Source of the DNA: Carettochelys insculpta
Taxonomy: Eukaryota > Chordata > Testudines > Carettochelyidae
DNA: 64,000 nt
Assembly (NCBI RefSeq): GCF_033958435.1
Contig: NC_134152.1
Span: forward strand, 16,912,001-16,976,000
Direction of reading: 5' to 3'
How positions within the stretch are numbered: the stretch's first letter is position 1; every line of letters begins with the position of its first letter. Below the pieces are notes generated by a model. The model did no database searches. It was given only the letters and a program-made list of their open reading frames with translations, and was not told the origin of the DNA. This document shows, piece after piece, positions 34,904-46,814 of the stretch. The translations under genes and the position numbers were made by a program.

Positions 34904-36978
34904 GGCTGTATCTACACTATGAGATAAATTCAAATTTAAGGTAGTTAGCTCGATATTACCATGTAATTGTCTCCACTGTAAATCCCATTAGCTCGATTTA
35001 GGGAGCGTTAATGTTGATAGCATAATATTGTTGGTACCTGCTGGGTATAGCGTAGTGCTCGAATTCAAAAGTTTGATTAAAGGCCAGTGTGGAAGCACCA
35101 TGTCTTAAAATCAAATTTATTAGCCTCCAAAGGTGTCCCGTATGTAGCTCACAATGCCCTGCAGCGCTCCGCTCTGGCTGCTGCTCTCCAGGTGCGCAGG
35201 AATTAGACAACAGGAAGACCGTGAATTTCAAATCGGGACCAGGAAGCCTGTGGCTGTGGGGTCATGTTTCTATGAGAGCCTGAAAATTGTCTTTCTTTGC
35301 TAGTAGTGCTGTGAGCACATCTACCGATTACAAATAGCCCCAGCACGGAGCTTGTGGTTCTGTGTCTATGGTTGATATTTTATTCCGTGCTGCCTGGTGC
35401 CAGCCAGCCACTGCCCCGCTGCACAACATGGCTGGAAGGCTGTTGTAGGGGTTGTGCTTGCATAAGAGGTGCAGAAACTTCTCAGCAGTTTACATTTGTG
35501 TGCGCACCTCCCTCATTCCCCCACAGGTGCCACGCAATCAGGGTCTTTCCTGTGCTCAGCCACCTCACGTGGGTAGCCCCCTACCCAGTAAAAGGGTGTG
35601 CCTGCTGTTCGGTGCTGACCATGCTGCCCGGCAGCACCATGTCCTAGCTTGCGTGCAGTTAGGGCTTCAAGGGCAGGAAAGAATTTCAGGAGCTTGCAGA
35701 TGCCGGTGGGTACGTCTCCCCTGGTGGCTAATATATTTAAAGGGACTACGTCAACTGGCCCCCCACCAAAAATATGTTCGGGTTCTTTCTGATGCCAGGG
35801 GTAAATATCGCCTGGTGGCTGACATATTTGGGGGCTTGCTGCAGCCGGGGAGAAATCTCCCCTGGTGGCTAACATTAGGGGGACTACTTCTACTGGGCTC
35901 CCACTGAAACCCCTCCACACCCCAGCAAGGAACTGGGGCTCTTGGTGTTGCCAGGGGGAAGTCTCCCTTAGTGGGTAAGATATTCAGGGGTGGTGAAACA
36001 TTTCAACCAGCTCTACAGCTGCAGACCAAAGCCCCCCAAAACTATTTTGGGGGTCTTGCTGCCAATTGCAGGCACCTGTTGCTTTTTGCAAAATCTTTGA
36101 TATTTCAGTTATAAAATCTTTTTCCTAACCTTTCCTAACTTCTTTCTTCATGCTTTGGTCCCCCAAAAACACAGGGAACAATGGGTAGAAGGCCAGTTGA
36201 GATTCCTGTTTCTGTTATAAGTTCGGTGTATGAGATTTCACTGACATCCCCTGTGCTGGCAATGTCTGTGTAGTGAACAGGAAAGACAAAAATCTTTTTT
36301 CCTAGCCTTTTTTATCCTTTTTCTCCTAACTTTGCCTCAGCTTTTCAGAGACTCTGTGTAATTTTCAAGAATTAGATGAAATCATGGGATGCGGGACATT
36401 CAGTGGATGGCCAGTTGAGAACACAGACTGTGCACAGAAGCTGTATAATGAACCAGGAAGCCAAATACCCTCCCTTCAGCAACTCTTTCAAGCTTTTCAA
36501 GATCCATGTGTTATTTTCAGAGATCAGATGGAATCATGGGAGGGGGGACACAGTGGATGGCCAGTTGAGAAGACACACACTTGCTGATTTTTGTGAAATC
36601 CTTGATAATACAGTTACAGAAGAAAGAGATCTCTGTTAACATTGCCATCTCTGTGGATGCCCTACTTTTCCTTCCTTCTGACTGGAAAAATGGACATGTG
36701 CTTAACACGGGAGGGGAACTAGGAAAATGCAATGTGGGAAAATGATGTCAAAGACCAGCGAGCATACCCAAAATGCTGCAGGGATGAGGGAACTGTGGGG
36801 TAGGTTCACACAATGCACTACTGCAACAATCAATGTTTGCCAGTTGAGCATAGCAGCAATGTCAACTTTGTGAGGAGCATGTGGGGAGCTGAGGATGGTC
36901 AAAATTGAATTTATAAATTCCACAGTTACAAAATCAATATTAATAAGTTCGATTTTATCATGTAGTGTAGCTGCAGCC
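34904..36978. mobile_element. 2.07-kb non-autonomous Harbinger-type element
   Basis: The left end ggctgtatctacactatg is followed by 'ttaaggtagttagctcgat'. The right end is the inverse type, with 'gttcgattttatcatgtagt' and gtgtagctgcagcc. The second such element at 59.2-60.7 kb has the same terminal words. The interior has no transposase; it carries imperfect internal repeats, with one block at 35695-35995 and another around 36376-36600. Flanking bases do not give a clean 3-bp duplication (TAT versus ATA). Confidence 0.7.
35695..35995. repeat. Imperfect internal tandem repeat
   Basis: Units built around 'tctcccctggtggctaa' recur at about 35717, 35809 (as tcgcctggtggctga), 35855 and 35961 (as tctcccttagtgggtaa). 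Most are preceded by a 'gccgg/gccaggg' word. They lie inside the 34904-36978 element. Confidence 0.65.
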
Positions 36979-38201
36979 ATAGTGAGACACAAGATATGCC
37001 TAAATAAATATATTAGTATCATTGCCTAAAAAACAACCTTCAGCCTGATTGCAAGATCAATAATACCAAAAGGCACTGAGAAATTACAGTCATGTAGGTA
37101 TTGGTTATGAGCATACAGAATTATCACATGCATTGAGAAACAGAACTTTCACAACCTAACCAATGCAACCTGTGTACAATAGATCGGTTGCAAAGCTGCC
37201 TCTAAAAGATTCCTAACAACAAGGTGTTGAGACAATAGCTTGCTTGTGACGCCCTTGAGCACTTCAGCAAAAAATAGTAAACTAAACACTGCTCAGTAAT
37301 TGGAATGCATGTCATGAGCTAATTTACTCTTTTCTTTGAAAGGCTAGGGATTACAAATGAGTTGTTTTAGGAACAGCAGAAGCAATATAATATAGTTGGG
37401 AGAATGTTCATTAGAAGTTTGCTAATGGGCATCAGTAAACTTAGGAATCAAGAGAACAGTCTGGAGGCTTTTATATTCTGAACTAGTTTCCCGAACTCCA
37501 TTTACAAGATGACATTAAACTCTGAAAATGTTGGTACAGAACTAAGCAGTGTATAACCAATGGTTTTAATTGTCAGTGGAGAAATGAGAGAGGAAGTGAA
37601 CGTCAGTCTTATCCATGACAAGGCAAATTTCCCCATCAGGAAAAACAGTACAATGTGCCTCTGTACTGCCATTAAGTAAAAAGAATTGGTCAAAGTTTTT
37701 AAATAAGGTTCCTCGGGGATTTTCCAGACCATCAGCCAGGAGTGCTGATGAATACCTCTCCCTAGCCAGCCATGGAGTTTGATTGTATTCATTAAGCTAT
37801 ATTTTCATAGCAACTCAGCATATAATAAAGACAGTTGTTTTCTAATAAGGCTGTTTGAGTTTGCGACCTTTTCAGTTTCTCAGGAGGCTGGTAAGCCAGG
37901 CACCAGAAAAAATTGTGTTCATCAAGTCTAGATATAATTAGAACACTTGAATTTGTTCACCCTAGGAAGTACTTGAAAGTGGCCCAGCACTTCCCACCCT
38001 GAAAAATGAGGACTACAGAACTTTAAGACCAACTTTGTCCTCAGGACAATGGCAGTTAGAAGTGTGAATTCAATGAAAAAATGTTTGAAAATATACCACT
38101 CACATGGAAGCAAAATGCTACAGGAAGTGAGGAGGTGCATTTAGTTGACCTTAATGAGAAACTCAATGCTGTTTTAAAACAATTGGACAGATCTTCAGCT
38201 G
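36979..38201. other. No recognisable feature
   Basis: AT-rich sequence, without frames or repeat ends that I can recognise. Confidence 0.45.
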
Positions 38202-38210
38202 GTATAAATT

Positions 38211-38298
38211 AGTAACAGAGGGGTAGCTGTGTTAGTCTGTACTCCAACCAAACAAAACAGTAGAAATGTAGCACTCCATTTTGTTAGTCTTTAAACCA
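38211..38298. repeat. Short PLE-tail-like insertion with 9-bp target duplication
   Basis: An 88-bp piece reads agtaacagaggggtagctg, then tgttagtctgtactcc, and ends ttgttagtctttaaacca. It is flanked by GTATAAATT on both sides (38202-38210 and 38299-38307). The 'gtaacagagagg-tagc' start is the same word that opens the PLE palindromes at 25.6 and 32.4 kb. Confidence 0.65.
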
Positions 38299-38312
38299 GT
38301 ATAAATTGTTAT

Positions 38313-39788
38313 ACAAGTTTAACATCAGTACCAGGTAAATTAGTAGAAACACTAGTAAAGAGTAAAATTGCAAGGCACATAGAAGAGCACGAATTGTTGG
38401 GCAAAAGTCAGCATGGTTTCTGCAGAGGGAAGTCGTGTCTGTCTAATCTATTAGAATTCTTTGAAGGGGTTAATAAACATGCGGACAAGGGGCACCCAGT
38501 GGACATAATATACCTAGATTTCCAGAAAGCCTTTGACACGGTCCCACACCAAAGGCTTTTATGTAAATTAGGTGGTCATGGGATAGGAGGAAAGGTCCTT
38601 TCATGGATCGGGAATTGGTTAAAAGACAGAAAACAAAGGGTTGGAATAAATGGTAAATTTTCACAATGGAGGGGGGTAACTAGTGGTGTTCCCCAGGGCT
38701 CAGTCCTGGGACCGATCCTGTTCAACTTGTTCATCAATGATCTAGAAAATGAGGTAAGCAGTGAGGTGGCAAAGTTTGCAGATGACACCAAGTTGTTCAG
38801 GACAGTCAAAAGCAAAAGGGATTGTGAAGAACTACAAAAAGATCTCAGCAAACTGAGTGATTGGGCAGCAAAATGGCAAATGAAATTTAATGTGGGTAAG
38901 TGTAAGGTAATGCATGTTGGAAAAAATAACCCAAATTACACGTACTACATGATGGGGTCAAATTTAGCTACGACAGATCAGGAAAGGGATCTTGGAGTTA
39001 TAGTGGATAGTTCTCTGAAGACATCCACGCAGTGTGCAGCGGCAGTTAGTAAGGCAAATAGGATGTTAGGAATTATTAAAAAAGGGATCGATAATAAGAC
39101 AAAAGATATCATACTTCCCCTATATAAAACTATGGTACGCCCACATCTCGAGTACTGCGTGCAGATGTGGTCTCCTCACCTCAAAAAAGATATATTGGCA
39201 TTAGAAAAGGTTCAGAAAAGGGCGACTAAGATGATTAGGGGCTTGGAAAGGGTCCCATATGGGGAGAGGCTAGAGAGACTGGGACTTTTCAGTTTGGAAA
39301 AGAGGCGATTGAGGGGCGATATGATAGAGGTATATAAAATCATGAATGGTGTGGAGAAAGTGAATATAGAAAAATTATTTACCTTTTCCTATAATACAAG
39401 AACTAGGGGACACCAAATGAAATTGATGGGTAGTAGGTTCAAAACTAATAAAAGGAAATTTTTCTTCACACAGCGCACAGTCAACCTGTGGAACTCCTTG
39501 CCCGAGGAGGCTGTGAAGGCCAGGACTCTATTAGGGTTTAAAAAAGAGCTTGATAAATTTTTGCAGGTCAGGTCCATAAATGGCTATTAGCCAGGGATAA
39601 AGTATGGTGCCCTAGCCTTCATAACAAGGGCAGGAGATGGATGGCAGGAGATAAATCACTTGTCTTCTGTTCTCCTTCTCTGGGGCACCTGGCATTGGCC
39701 ACCGTCGGCAGATGGGATGCTGGGCTTGATGGACCTTTGGTCTGACCCAGTATGGCCATTCTTATGTTCTTATGTTCTTATGTTCTTT
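38313..39788 (+). mobile_element. CR1 LINE, 5'-truncated, best preserved copy
   Basis: The copy starts inside ORF2 ([14 protein letters not shown]) and runs to the 3' end. After the stop codon at 39588-39590 comes a ~165-bp 3' UTR with 'gggatgctgggcttgatgga' and 'tggtctgacccagtatggcc'. It ends in the repeated tail ttcttatg (three units). CR1 copies are usually truncated at the 5' end because reverse transcription starts at the 3' tail. The retained open frame shows that it is young compared with other LINE pieces here. Confidence 0.93.
38322..39590 (+). CDS. CR1 ORF2 reverse transcriptase, C-terminal ~420 codons, open
   Basis: The frame is open from the truncation point through TAG at 39588. 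There is no natural start, because the endonuclease domain and first RT motifs are missing. Counting from 38394, motif A is [10 protein letters not shown] (residues 41-50), motif B is [14 protein letters not shown] (97-110) and motif C is FADDTKLF (128-135), with the two catalytic Asp present. Then come [16 protein letters not shown], the thumb-like region [18 protein letters not shown] and [15 protein letters not shown], and the CR1 C-terminal block [13 protein letters not shown]. No premature stop is seen over about 1.27 kb. The protein would copy CR1 RNA at a nick made by the lacking endonuclease, so this copy cannot move by itself. Confidence 0.9.
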   Translation, partial: TSVPGKLVETLVKSKIARHIEEHELLGKSQHGFCRGKSCLSNLLEFFEGVNKHADKGHPVDIIYLDFQKAFDTVPHQRLLCKLGGHGIGGKVLSWIGNWLKDRKQRVGINGKFSQWRGVTSGVPQGSVLGPILFNLFINDLENEVSSEVAKFADDTKLFRTVKSKRDCEELQKDLSKLSDWAAKWQMKFNVGKCKVMHVGKNNPNYTYYMMGSNLATTDQERDLGVIVDSSLKTSTQCAAAVSKANRMLGIIKKGIDNKTKDIILPLYKTMVRPHLEYCVQMWSPHLKKDILALEKVQKRATKMIRGLERVPYGERLERLGLFSLEKRRLRGDMIEVYKIMNGVEKVNIEKLFTFSYNTRTRGHQMKLMGSRFKTNKRKFFFTQRTVNLWNSLPEEAVKARTLLGFKKELDKFLQVRSINGY

Positions 39789-40444
39789 GGAAGTTAATGG
39801 ACCTATGACAATCGACACCAGCTGAGGATGTATCCCTAGGTTTACTTGGTCCTCATCACTCACCTAACATAGTAAGCCAGAACCTAACAGTGAAAAAAGT
39901 TACCATATAAGTCTCAGAAAACAGACTCTAATTCTATAATAATATTCATTCCAACAATTATTTGGGTTCATTGGACCATTTGATGCCCAAAGTGTGTGTG
40001 TTGAAGTATGGCAAAAATAAAGAATAAAAAAGAGAAACCTAACAGCAAAAACTTAGCAAGTACAGAAGGTTTACCAACAAATACAACAACAAACATATCC
40101 TGTAAACATTGTGCTAGACAAGGTATCGTTCTCAGTTTTGTCAATGGAAATCCAGAGTAATTAATCTCAGGATTTACGTCGCTGGGTTTACAGCAGTGTG
40201 ATGGAGAACAGAATCCATTATTAATTAGTAATGCCTGTAATATTTATTAAAATAATACATAGTGTGATGGATTCAGATATAAAAATCCCCTTGTGACTGC
40301 CTGTCACCTGATCTTACTGCTGAGCGCACCTACCTGCCCTCTAGCTTGCCCCACCACCTTTTCATGCTGAGCAAGAACCACTGGTCTCCCCAAGCAAAGG
40401 CACAGAGTTGGGGTCACAGCCAACAGCAGAGTGACACAGACTCT
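39789..40444. other. No recognisable feature
   Basis: AT-rich sequence following the CR1 tail. Confidence 0.45.
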
Positions 40445-40610
40445 AGTCTACATCTACACTACACTGCAATTTCAAAAGGATCTCTTTCAAAACGCACTTT
40501 TTGAAAGAACAGCCTTAGAAATTGCGCATCCACATGCACAAAGCCATGATCCAATATTTCAAAAGAGTGCCCCAGCATTTCAAAAGGGAACATCTACACA
40601 GCCACAGCCA
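40445..40610. mobile_element. Partial Harbinger-type MITE, ttcaaaag family
   Basis: It starts tagtctacatctacactac and carries many ctttcaaaa / tttgaaaga words, like the 15.1 kb MITE and the right end of the 16-19 kb Harbinger. The right end is missing; 'catctacacagccacagcc' at about 40600 may be a damaged one. The sequence then changes to LINE. Confidence 0.5.
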
Positions 40611-40639
40611 CTATTTGGAAATAACAGGCCACCTACTCG

Positions 40640-40995
40640 AACCAGGAGAAAAAATTGAACGACTTCCATCTTTGCTGCCTCGGCAGAATTAGGATGAATA
40701 ACAACTGGCAAGATAAAGTTTCAAATGCAGATGGCATGTCAAGATCTGGCATACCCAGCCTCATAGTAGTCCTCAACAGCAGAAGACTATGATGGTTTGG
40801 TCATGTGAGAAGTATGGGTGATAAATGTCTTCCCAAAGAAATCCTCATAGGCAAACTGTCATGTGGAGTACGAACACGAGGAAGATCAAAGCTAAGATTT
40901 AAGGATATACGCAAAAATGCCATGAAAAAGTCCAACATCAATCTAAACTCCTGGTAACCTACATCGTCAGATCAAAATACCTGGCAACGATTGCT
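40640..40995 (+). mobile_element. LINE reverse transcriptase C-terminal fragment
   Basis: Translation in one frame gives RRLWWFGHVRSMGD, then KCLPKEILIGKLSCGVRTRG and RSKLRFKDIRKNAMK, ending in NINLNSW. This is the well-known end of a LINE protein of the RTE/endonuclease-RT type, with a W-x-GHV-x-RM and a RP-x-GR-like element. Frames are broken before and after. The clade is not fixed. Confidence 0.7.
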
Positions 40996-43900
40996 ATGAC
41001 AGGGCACATCATCCTTCAATAGTATATGTGCAAATCACACAGAAGAACTCTGAGACTCAAGAATTCAGGACTAGATTGAAATGCAGTTATTGCAATCGAC
41101 TGTGCAAATCCAGTATTGAACAGATAAGCCATGAAAGAAGCTGCAAACTCAAACATTGCCTTTAGATCCCCACTGCCACTGCTAACCACCATCTCTTGAG
41201 ACGAAAAGGGGCCATAACATAGCATTCTAACTAATGTTCCCATTAGGCCTTTTTTAATCCTACAATGCTCCTGGCTTATGTCTTGAGACAGCAAGTTCCT
41301 TCAACAGCATAGTTAAAATTATGTAAAAATCCTTATCTGTTTTAAATGTGTTGCATTTTTGTGTCATTGGTTTTCCCTTTGTGTCATTGGTTTTCCCTTT
41401 CTCTCTTATATTATGAGGGAGTGTATATGGACATGCTCAATTTACTTTCTCCATAACATTTAATAATTTAGTTTATTTCAGAAACAACATATATTGATAC
41501 ATTTTTGAATTCATATAATTATTGGGCTGCTTCACCTTTGTTGTAAGTGGTCATAGCTCCATTTCAGCTGTGGTAGGGGAACCTACTTATGTTAGAATCA
41601 ACCTGGTTATTAACAGCTAAACAAAGCTCTGGCTTGAGCAAAGGTCTCACTTGTGCTAGCTTTGAATTACTAGATGTATGAACTCAAATCAAATCAAATC
41701 AAAGCCATGGAAGGAAATGTTCTAAGTGCAAGAGCATGAAAAGAAACTTCTTAAATTTATTAGACTTGATTGTGCTATGGGTTCTCAGTCTAAAAATGAG
41801 AGAGAGAGAGAGAGAGACCCTCTGTGATATTTCCCTGTATTTGGGATACTGATCAGCTTTTACTCTAGAGGAAAAAGTTTACCTGTGTTAATCTTTAGAG
41901 TCTGTGGGTCAATTTTGTGTTGTGCTGCACTTAACTAGCAACATTAGTTCTAGGCAATAATTAGCAAAACAACATAGTTACCGCCTTAGTTTGTGATCAG
42001 AAATCCTGTTTTAATTCACAGAAATTAGAAGATCTTTCTCTACAAACGGTCTCTCTAGCTATTATAATATTCATACATTTGTAGACTTCAAGGCCAGATA
42101 GTAGGACCATTGTGACAATCTGTCTGAGCTATGTGTAACACTGGCCATAGAACTTCCCCAAAATAATTCCTAGAGTATATTTTTAGGGTAAACCTCCAAC
42201 CTTGAATTAAAAATTTGCCATTGATGGAGAATTCATGACAATGGTAAATTGTTTCAGTGGTTGTTACCCTGTTATAAATTTACAGCCTGAATTTGTCTAA
42301 CTTGAACTTCCAACCACTAGATCATATTCTATCTTTTTCTGCTAGACTGAAGAGCCCATTATCAAATATTTGTTCTCCATGTAGGTACATACAAACCATA
42401 ATCCAGTTTCCCCTTGACCAATATTGGATTTGCTCTCAGAGCACTCAAAAGTTGCCAATTGCTGCATCAAGTGTCATGCAATTATTGTGGGTAAAAGCAA
42501 CTCAAATACATCAAAGTTATTTTCAAAAGAAAGTTAATTTATTCCAACCTCTCATCTTACCCAAAACAAGTAACGATGTTACGGAATATGTATGTGAGTT
42601 AATAAGAATCAATGGCATCAGCTGAACCTTCAGAGTTATAAATGAATATAAAGAATTTATCATAATTTTATTTTGTCGGGACCATTATGAAAATAGTTAA
42701 TATAGATATGTATTCAATTAAGAAGAGAATACTTGCAAATCCTGTGTTAATCTTTACTAAGTATCTCACAAAATTGTAGTACAAATAAGGTAATTTCTGA
42801 CGTTATTTTTACCCAAAATGTTCCCATCTCTGATGCCAAAAGGATTCTTTTATCATGTTTGCATTTCAGTCCTTTAAAATATGTTTCATGGGTAGATCAC
42901 TGAAAACTGCAAAAGGAATGAAGCTGTGGCTGTCCCATTTGCATGGGCTGCTGTGCGTTTATTGATGTTTTTCCCAGGATGGATCCCAGTAGGAACTGGT
43001 GGAACTGCATTCTTATCTTTGCCAATTTCACCTTTGGATGCACATTTAATTGGGTTTGGCAAGTGTCTGACACCAGTTCCATGCTTGCGGATTCAGCTGT
43101 CCATTACAAACAGATGAAGTTAACAGTTCAAAGCAGTGAGAATATCTGCAATACATGATGCCTTATTTAGGATAATAGTTGACAGGCATGAAAGAAATTG
43201 TGATAACTGATGCACACCTCATGAAAATGAAAAAGAAGAGAAGCAGCAGTGTAGATGAAGAATGATGCAAATAGGTTGTCAGAAAACAAGTCAGCTGGCA
43301 AGATTTTAGAAGAAATTAAAGATCTCTGTTTTCAAGTAACTAACCCTTTATTAGAGATGGACCTGAACAGCCATGTTAAGAGATTGCATTTGGCCTTGTC
43401 TCTGTTTGTTAAAGAGTGTAGCAATGATCATGAAGTATAGAGGATGTTGTATTTCCTTTGGCTCTGAACATATCCTTGCCAGAAGTACTTTTTCCCATTG
43501 TCCAGTTGCCTTAATAAAAACACCCCTTACTTGACCCTCAGCTGATATAAATCAGTGTAGCACATTAACTTGAATGACTAACACCAGCTGAGGAACTGTC
43601 CATGATTCTGAGGAAGTAATCAGATCTAGGACAACCACCAAGAGCACTATTATCACTGCTGTATGCAATAGGCAACAAGTGGGGTGGGCTAGAAACAGAG
43701 TTTTATGGGCACTTACCCCTGTTCTTCCATCACACTCCCTGCTGCAATACATATTTTTTCCTGTAAGTCTGGAATGCCAGAGGTTTCTGTTTGCTCCCAA
43801 CTTCTGATATTCTATGTGATGGGAAAACTTTCTGTGGCATCTTGCCCCAGATTAACACAGAATTTGGATATTTGAAAACATAGGTAAAACATACTACTGC

Positions 43901-44633
43901 ATTACACAAATCTAGCCAAAATTGATGTCATGCATCAGGAAAAGGTTTTCTTAAAATGTGCTCATTCCTTCGATCTCCTTTTAATGGATCCTCTCAGAGG
44001 TATCAGTTTTGACCTAAACAGCATGCCTAACTACTTAGGAAAAAGACAACAGAGGGGAGTAAACAGAAAACTGAATGTGCATGCCTTAGTACTGAATATT
44101 CTTAAATGTGTCTGCTCTCTTCACTCACATATGCATGTGCTCTCATATGTAAATAAGATGGTAATAGGTGATTAAGGCTGTCAAGTTTTCAGTCTCACAC
44201 TTCTTTGATTTGCTGTTTTCTATGGAAGTCTCTTGGAGCTCTTTTCCCCCTTTTCTCAGGCTTCCATCAAAATATGTTTACTGTCCGTCTCTCATGTGCT
44301 CATTGACAAAGCTGATTACAGTGAATAAGAGTGTCCTTTCAGAACCTGAACAGATGGCAGCCTTATGGTTTGTGAGGGTTTCCTGGTTCACATGTTCATT
44401 TTCCCTTTAGGGTACTTCTGATTATCTAAAAGCCTGAAGGATGATTAACACAGTCGGTTCTCAGAACTACAAAAGAGAATAGACAGGTATAAAAGGGTAT
44501 ACATCTTCTATCCGATTCTTCTAATCAATGGAAACAATGCTACTGCTACACAATGTTTTTGCAGAGGTAAAGAGATGTCCAAAAGCTATGATGGTGGAAC
44601 GGGTGGAGGAGCTCTAGCACCCCTGTAATGGAA
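40996..44633. other. No gene recognised; small simple repeats
   Basis: AT-rich sequence. A ~20-bp unit tgtgtcattggttttccctt is duplicated in tandem at 41360-41400. A (TCAAA)n-like run is near 41686-41702 and (AG)n is at 41799-41817. Small open frames, such as 61 codons at 43255-43440, match nothing I recognise. Confidence 0.4.
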
Positions 44634-45210
44634 ATACATCTATGGTTTGATTTACAAATGTAATTCATTCCATGAAAACTGTTTATAAGGTGAAAATTCA
44701 TAAATCAAAAATGAAATTCCCATTAATTTCAATGCAGAAAATTCTGACTGGTTCCCGACTACCAAAAAAAACCCCACCCAATATTTCTCTCACATATGTT
44801 ACAATGCTATACAATCACAAAAATAAGAACAATGCTACTTTATGGCTTTTTAGCTACGTCTACACGGGGACGCTATTCATCGAAATAGCTTATCTTATCT
44901 GTACTGAAATCGAAATAAGCTATTTCGATGAATAGCGTCTACACATCCTCCAGGGCTGGTGCCATCAACGTTCAACGTCGACGTTGGGCAGCACTACATT
45001 GAAGTAGGTGCTGCAGGGGAGCGTCTACACACCAAAGCGGCCCAAATTGAAATAAGGGTGCCAGGAACAGCTGCAGACAGGGTCACAGGGTGAACTAGCA
45101 CTTCCGGGGCAACAGCTAGCCGCTCCCTTAAAGGGCCCCTCCCAGACACACGCAGCCTGCACAGCACGCGGTCTGCAGAGCCACAGGCACGCACACCCCG
45201 TGTAAGCAGC

Positions 45211-46546
45211 ATGGACCCCCAGCAGCAGCAGCAGACAGAGGCCCCCACACCCGCCCCTGCAGGACCAGTGGCTGCCCTGCTCAGTGCTATGCAGGAGGCA
45301 GCTGACCATCTTTTATTTGTGGAAGAGGAGCTGCCCCCAGGGGATGTGGAAGCAGCCACAGACCTTGCTGCCCTCCCAGGCCCCCCCCACCGCCGCACAC
45401 GCCGCCGGCTGTGGAGCTACCCCACGAGCACAGACTGGTGGGAGAGGCTGGTGCTCGGCAAGTGGGACAACGACCGCTGGCTCCGGAACTTCCAGATGAG
45501 CCTGCAGACATTCCTGGAGATCTGCCAGTGGCTCACCCTGCCTTACAGCACCAGGAGACCCCCATGCGATGTGCCCTGACAGTAGAGAAACGGGTCGGCA
45601 TTGCTGTCTGGAAGCTGGCCACTCCAAACAGCTACGAATCCGTAGGGCAGCAGTTCGGCGTGGGCAAGGGCACCGTCGGAGCTGTCCTCATGGAGGTAAG
45701 AGGACCCAGGGGGAGGGGGGAGCCCTGTGGGGAGGGCCGGACACACCCTGCACACACCTCACCGGTGCTCTCTCATGTCCTTCCCCTGCGGGTTGTCCGC
45801 GCAATCAATGCCCTGCTCCTCCACAGGCTCGTGCAGCTTGGGGACCCAGAAGCCGCCATCATGGGGTTTGCCAGCCTGGGCTTCCCAAATTGCTTTGGGG
45901 CTCTGGATGGGACCCATGTCCCCATCCATGCCCCAGAGCACAGCGGAGGACGCTTCCTTAATAGGAAGGGCTACCATTCCGTGGTCCTGCAGGCCTTGGT
46001 GGATAGCCGGGGCTGCCTCTTGGACATTTATGTCGGCTGGCCTGGCAGCACCCACGACACCTGGGTATTCAGAAATTCGGGCCTGTGCCGCCGGCTGGAG
46101 GCGGGGACCTACATCCCCCAGCGGGAGATCCCTGTGGGGGACACCACCCTGCCCCTCTGTGTCGTCGCAGATGCGGTGTACCCCCTCCGGCCCTGGCTCA
46201 TGCACCCCTACACGGGCCACGTCACAGCCAGCCAGGAGCGGTTCAACACGCGCTTGAACCATGCACTCCAGGTGGTCGAGCGGACTTTCGACCACCTCAA
46301 AGGGTGCTGGAGGTGTCTCCTCACCCGCCTGGATGCAGGGCTCACCAACGTCCCCCAGGTTTGGGCACATGCAGCGCACTCTACCACCTGGTGGAAAGCA
46401 AGTGAGAAGCCTTCTTCCAGGGCTGGGCTGTGGAGGCTGGCAGGGCCGACATCCAGCCACCCGCTGCTCCCAGTCGCCAGGTCGACCTTGAGGGGATCCG
46501 GGTCCAGGAGGCCCTGTGGACCCATTTTGACCAGGCTGCAGGGTGA
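45211..46546 (+). pseudogene. Harbinger DDE transposase, lightly broken (two frameshifts, one nonsense)
   Basis: This is a PIF/Harbinger transposase, which cuts and pastes the element with a 3-bp target duplication. The start MDPQQQQQ at 45211 matches the second family's MDPQQ. The first frame runs to ERLVLGKWDNDRWLRNFQM and then loses one base near 45538. The next frame gives TVEKRVGIAVWKLATP, ESVGQQFGVGKGTVGAVLMEV, an intron, then GFPNCFGALDGTHVPIHAPE, KGYHSVVLQALVDSRG, VGWPGSTHDTWVFRNSGL and VVERTFDHLKGCWRCLL. Acidic residues of the DDE fold are present: D in LDGTH, D in STHD, D in VVAD and E in VVER (45906, 46056, 46170 and 46278). A second frameshift lies near 46360 and an in-frame TGA at 46403, where CGA is expected. 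The C terminus would end at TGA 46544-46546. Confidence 0.88.
45696..45791 (+). other. Intron of the Harbinger transposase, acceptor mutated
   Basis: The donor is GAG|GTAAGAGG. The 3' end reads CCCCTGCGG before GTTGTCCGC, where the related copy has CATGCAG, so the acceptor AG has become GG. It is 96 bp long, a multiple of three, and therefore does not break the frame when unspliced. The position equals that of the 18321-18506 intron. Confidence 0.75.
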
Positions 46547-46671
46547 ACGCTGGCAGGACCAGCTGCTGGTGAGCCACCCACTGCACCCTCCCATCCTCCA
46601 CAACACTCCCTGCCCCCATGCCCACACCACAGAGCACCCGAGAGCAAATCCCCCCCAACACTTTTCTTTGA

Positions 46672-46677
46672 AATAAA
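46672..46677 (+). promoter_or_regulatory. Polyadenylation signal AATAAA for the Harbinger transposase
   Basis: AATAAA lies about 125 bp after the restored-position stop codon of the transposase gene and before the convergent Myb-like gene. Position and strand fit the transposase transcript. Confidence 0.55.
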
Positions 46678-46814
46678 TGGAAATGTGTTTTGAAACAAAA
46701 CAGTGCAACGTTATCATTAACAGAAGGAAGGGGGGAACTATGTACATGGGGGGGCAGAAAAAAACTATTTACAAACATGGGGGGAATATGTACAAAGGGG
46801 GGGCAACGTCCTTG

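Noticed and set aside
45759..46778. 339-codon minus-strand frame
   Set aside because: Antisense to the Harbinger transposase, whose plus-strand product has clear DDE motifs.
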